A stretch of 43,150 bases of DNA from Polyangia bacterium (GTDB lineage: Bacteria > Myxococcota_A > Polyangia > Polyangiales > Sandaracinaceae), in the NCBI GenBank assembly GCA_030426845.1, contig JAUHXR010000036.1:1-43150 (forward strand), written 5' to 3'. A program made the translations under genes and the position numbers. Below are positions 40,640 to 43,150 of this stretch, in pieces (positions within the stretch are counted from its first letter, which is position 1; every line of letters starts with the position of its first letter). Under the pieces are notes generated by a model, which was given only the letters and a program-made list of their open reading frames with translations, searched no databases and was not told where the DNA came from.

Positions 40640-43150
40640 TCAGGCGCGGGCGCCCTGGCTCTGGCGGGAGCCGGGCAGGACGTGCATCTCGACGCCGCGG
40701 AGCTCGGCGACCGGCGCCCCGCTCGCGTCGACGAGCAGGACGTCCGAGACGCTCTTGTCGCGGGTGCGCTCGCGACCTGCCAGGACCGCGCGGACCTCGC
40801 CGCTCGCGAGCCCGTCGCCGAAGCGCCGGAAGCTCCCGACCGCGGTCGGCAGCGCCGCGCCGCCCGCCTCGTGGCACGTCCAGAGGAGCGCGAGCTGCAG
40901 CGCGCCGTCGACGAGCGCCGGGTCCGACTCCCAGCCGGGCGCCCAGCCGCGGGCCGCGCCGCTCATCAGCGTCGCCTCGAGCCCGCCGTCGCCGATCTCC
41001 GGCGCGCCGACGATCACCTGGAACGCGCGGCCGTGGAAGAGGGCCACCCCGTCGTAGACCGTGCCCTCGAAGCGACCGAGCTCCGCCGGGCGCGCGAGGG
41101 GCGCCCCGGGGGTCGCGGCCTGGCGCTGGGCGACCCCGCGCGCGGCGTAGCGTGCCCGCCCGCTGGGATCGCGCAGCTCGAGCGCGAAGGTCGCGCCGTC
41201 GCCGTTGCTGATCGGGCGGACCGACACGACGAAGCGCTCGCCCGGCCCGTCCCACGCCTCGAGCGTGATGCCCTTGAGCACCTTGAGCTCCTCGACGCCA
41301 ACCGCGACGAGGTCGGGCCGGGTCGCGCGCAACGCCCGGAGGAACAGCTCGATCACCATCGCGGCGGGGAGGACCGGCGTCCCCTTCACCCGGTGGTCGT
41401 CGATCGCGCCGAACGCGTCCGCGTCGATCAGCACCTCGAGGCGCCGGTCCTTGTGAGGGTCCGCCCCGCCGCCGAGCGCGGCCGGCGTCGGCTCACCGCC
41501 GAGGACGAGCTCGAAGCGGTCGCTCGTGTCGGTGAGCTCGTCGACGAGCATCTTCGCGCCGACGTCCAGCCCGATGAGCGGGACGCCGAGGCGCTCGAAG
41601 TGCTGCTTGAGCGCGGGCGTCACCATGCCGCCCTCCCACGGGCCCCATCCGAGGCTCCGCGCGAAGAGCCCGTCGCGCCGCGCGCGCTCCGCGCCGACGA
41701 CCTTGTTGAGGGTCTCGTTGGCCATCGCGTAGTCGGCCTGGCCCTTGTTGCCGCAGCGGCCGGCCACGCTCGAGAAGGTCACCAGGACCCGGAGCGGATC
41801 GTCGCTCGTCGCGGCGAGCAGTGCCTCGAGCCCGCGGACCTTGGTGTCGAGCACGCGGTCGAAGTCCTCGAGCGGCTTGTCCGCGATGAGGCGGTCCGCG
41901 ATGACGCCGGCGCCGTGCACCACGCCGGTGATCGGGCCCCACTCGGCGCGCACCGGGGCGAGCGCCGCGCGGAGGGCGGCCTCGTCGGTGACGCTCGCCG
42001 CGACGTAGCGCGCCTGGCCACCGGCCGCCTCGATCGCGGAGAGGGTCCCGCGGACCTCACGCGCGGCGAGGATCGCGCGGCTCTGCGCCGCGAGCTCCTT
42101 CGGGTTGAGCTTCTCGCCACGCGCCGTCGCGGCCGCGAGCAGCGCCTGCTTGAGCTCCGCGTCGGTCGTCGCGCCCGCGCACGCGGCCGGCTCGTCCGCC
42201 AGGGCGGTGCGCCCGAGCAGGACCAGCTTGCAGCGCGTCGCCTGTGCGAGCGCGATGAGCGTCGCCGCCGTCACCCCACGCGCGCCGCCCGAGGCGACGA
42301 GCACCGAGCTTGCGTCCACGCGGGCCGGGCCGGCCTCGACCTCGCACGCCTCGCTGACGAGCGTGCGGCGGACGCCGTCGGCGCCCAGCGCGACCTCGAC
42401 GCCGCCCCCGGACGCGCCCGGGCGGCTCGTGTCGCCGCCGCGGAGCAGCTCGCCCACGATCGCGTCGGCGATCGCGCCCGCGTCCCGGCCGCCGCGCGCC
42501 AGGTCGATGGCCCGCAGGCCCGCCGCCGGCCACTCCTGGGCCGCGGTCTTCACGAGGCCAGGCAGCCCGCCGAGCCACGCGCGCGCGCCGGCCCCGGCCT
42601 GCCCGAAGTCGCCGCCCGTGTCCTGCACGGTCACGAACACGCCGGGCCCCGCCGAGAGCGTCGACGCGACCGCCTTGGCCGCCTCGAACGCCGCCCGCTG
42701 GACGCCGATCGCTCCGTCGACCGAGCTCACCTCGGCGAGGCCGCCGAGGAACACGACGCCGTCGGTCCGCGCGTCGGGCGCGGCCGCGGTCGCGGGCACG
42801 CCCTTGGCCGCGAGCCGCTCGGCCACCGCCGCCCCGAGGCCGGAGCCGCCGTCGACCACCGCCACCCGGGTGCACCCGAGCAGGTGCTCGATCGCAAACC
42901 CCGTGGCGGGCGCCGGCGCGAGGCGCAGCGCGTAGCGGCGCGCGACCGGCGCCGCGGCGGGGCGCGAGGACGGCGCCTCGGCGGCCGGGGCAGCGTCGCC
43001 CGAGGCGTCGAGGCGCTCGACGATCTCGGCCAGCGTCCGCAGCTTCCCGAGCTCTGCCGGATCCACCTCCGGCAGGTCGCTCGCGCGCTCGCGCATCGCG
43101 GCCAGGATCTCGACCCGCTTGATCGAGTCCACCCCGAGGTCGCCCTCGAG
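40640..43150 (-). CDS. pfa2: PUFA synthase subunit Pfa2-like, C-terminal part (ACP-KR-PSDH), partial
   Basis: Only the last 836 or so residues lie in the window; the gene continues beyond 43150. The first visible residues, LEGDLGVDSIKRVEIL, are the end of an acyl-carrier domain with the phosphopantetheine Ser in DSIKR, as in PUFA synthase carriers. After a linker comes a ketoreductase with an inactive-looking first Rossmann half, then VLVASGGARGVTA (277-289 from the GTG at 43132). Its catalytic Ser454/455, Tyr468 and Asn472 lie in FSSVAG and QADYAMANE. A polyketide-type dehydratase ends the protein, with IDDHRVKGTPVLP (His580) and ALVDGALQ (Asp742). It reduces and dehydrates the beta-keto intermediate. 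The upstream KS, malonyltransferase and remaining ACPs are expected outside the window. Confidence 0.92.
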   Translation of the reverse strand, partial: LEGDLGVDSIKRVEILAAMRERASDLPEVDPAELGKLRTLAEIVERLDASGDAAPAAEAPSSRPAAAPVARRYALRLAPAPATGFAIEHLLGCTRVAVVDGGSGLGAAVAERLAAKGVPATAAAPDARTDGVVFLGGLAEVSSVDGAIGVQRAAFEAAKAVASTLSAGPGVFVTVQDTGGDFGQAGAGARAWLGGLPGLVKTAAQEWPAAGLRAIDLARGGRDAGAIADAIVGELLRGGDTSRPGASGGGVEVALGADGVRRTLVSEACEVEAGPARVDASSVLVASGGARGVTAATLIALAQATRCKLVLLGRTALADEPAACAGATTDAELKQALLAAATARGEKLNPKELAAQSRAILAAREVRGTLSAIEAAGGQARYVAASVTDEAALRAALAPVRAEWGPITGVVHGAGVIADRLIADKPLEDFDRVLDTKVRGLEALLAATSDDPLRVLVTFSSVAGRCGNKGQADYAMANETLNKVVGAERARRDGLFARSLGWGPWEGGMVTPALKQHFERLGVPLIGLDVGAKMLVDELTDTSDRFELVLGGEPTPAALGGGADPHKDRRLEVLIDADAFGAIDDHRVKGTPVLPAAMVIELFLRALRATRPDLVAVGVEELKVLKGITLEAWDGPGERFVVSVRPISNGDGATFALELRDPSGRARYAARGVAQRQAATPGAPLARPAELGRFEGTVYDGVALFHGRAFQVIVGAPEIGDGGLEATLMSGAARGWAPGWESDPALVDGALQLALLWTCHEAGGAALPTAVGSFRRFGDGLASGEVRAVLAGRERTRDKSVSDVLLVDASGAPVAELRGVEMHVLPGSRQSQGARA

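Overview
The window is about 70% G+C and gene-dense. Three things suggest a myxobacterium of the Polyangia type, which is an inference: secreted lipoproteins with Asp-Ala-Gly linkers and Cys-rich repeats, a mixed-strand exopolysaccharide locus, and a giant polyunsaturated-fatty-acid (PUFA) synthase subunit fused to a glycerol-phosphate acyltransferase-type domain. No rRNA, tRNA, CRISPR array or insertion sequence was recognised.

Layout. (1) 1-2479: a small helical protein and a membrane-anchored YiiX-type NlpC/P60 cysteine hydrolase. (2) 2668-4397: a visibly lower-GC two-gene unit, an AAA/STAND-like ATPase overlapping by 4 nt with a small protein carrying an RNxxxH (HEPN-type) motif. It looks acquired and is the best candidate here for an undescribed two-component, possibly defence, system. 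(3) 4741-9597: a long-chain-type acyl-CoA dehydrogenase, a WbpD-like sugar N-acetyltransferase, a DAG-repeat lipoprotein and several unrecognised proteins. (4) 9744-11669: a large lipoprotein with a gluzincin-like HELGH...E metalloprotease centre. (5) 11881-30849: a cell-surface polysaccharide region. It holds two GT4 glycosyltransferases, a UDP-sugar epimerase/dehydratase, an acyltransferase-3 membrane protein, a PIG-L-type deacetylase, and a coupled methyltransferase/GT2/glycosidase-like-lipoprotein operon. It also holds a GDSL-like (GHSL) lipoprotein, a fatty acid hydroxylase/sterol desaturase-family protein and an O-antigen ligase/polymerase-like protein. Embedded in it is a 1833-residue secreted protein with 24 Cys-rich repeats. 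(6) 30913-43150, all minus strand: the C-terminal part of a Pfa2-like PUFA synthase (ACP-KR-DH), the complete 2543-residue Pfa3-like subunit, a cystathionine beta-synthase/cysteine synthase-family enzyme and a cysteine desulfurase. The last three are linked by two GTGA stop/start overlaps.

How they may work together (inference). The glycosyltransferases, epimerase, N-acetyl-, O-acyl-, deacetyl- and methyl-transferases would build and decorate a surface glycan. The O-antigen ligase-like protein would polymerise or attach it, and the lipoproteins would trim it outside the cell. No flippase, export channel or initiating transferase is seen, so the pathway must be completed elsewhere. The Pfa proteins would make polyunsaturated acyl chains, and the fused AGPAT domain could place them directly on glycerol phosphate. 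The sulfur-amino-acid genes are translationally coupled to pfa3, but the reason is unknown.

A recurring oddity is the presence of 15-bp (five-codon) tandem repeats at four unrelated places. Start codons are often GTG. Residue numbers were counted by hand and family calls come from motif recognition, not searches.
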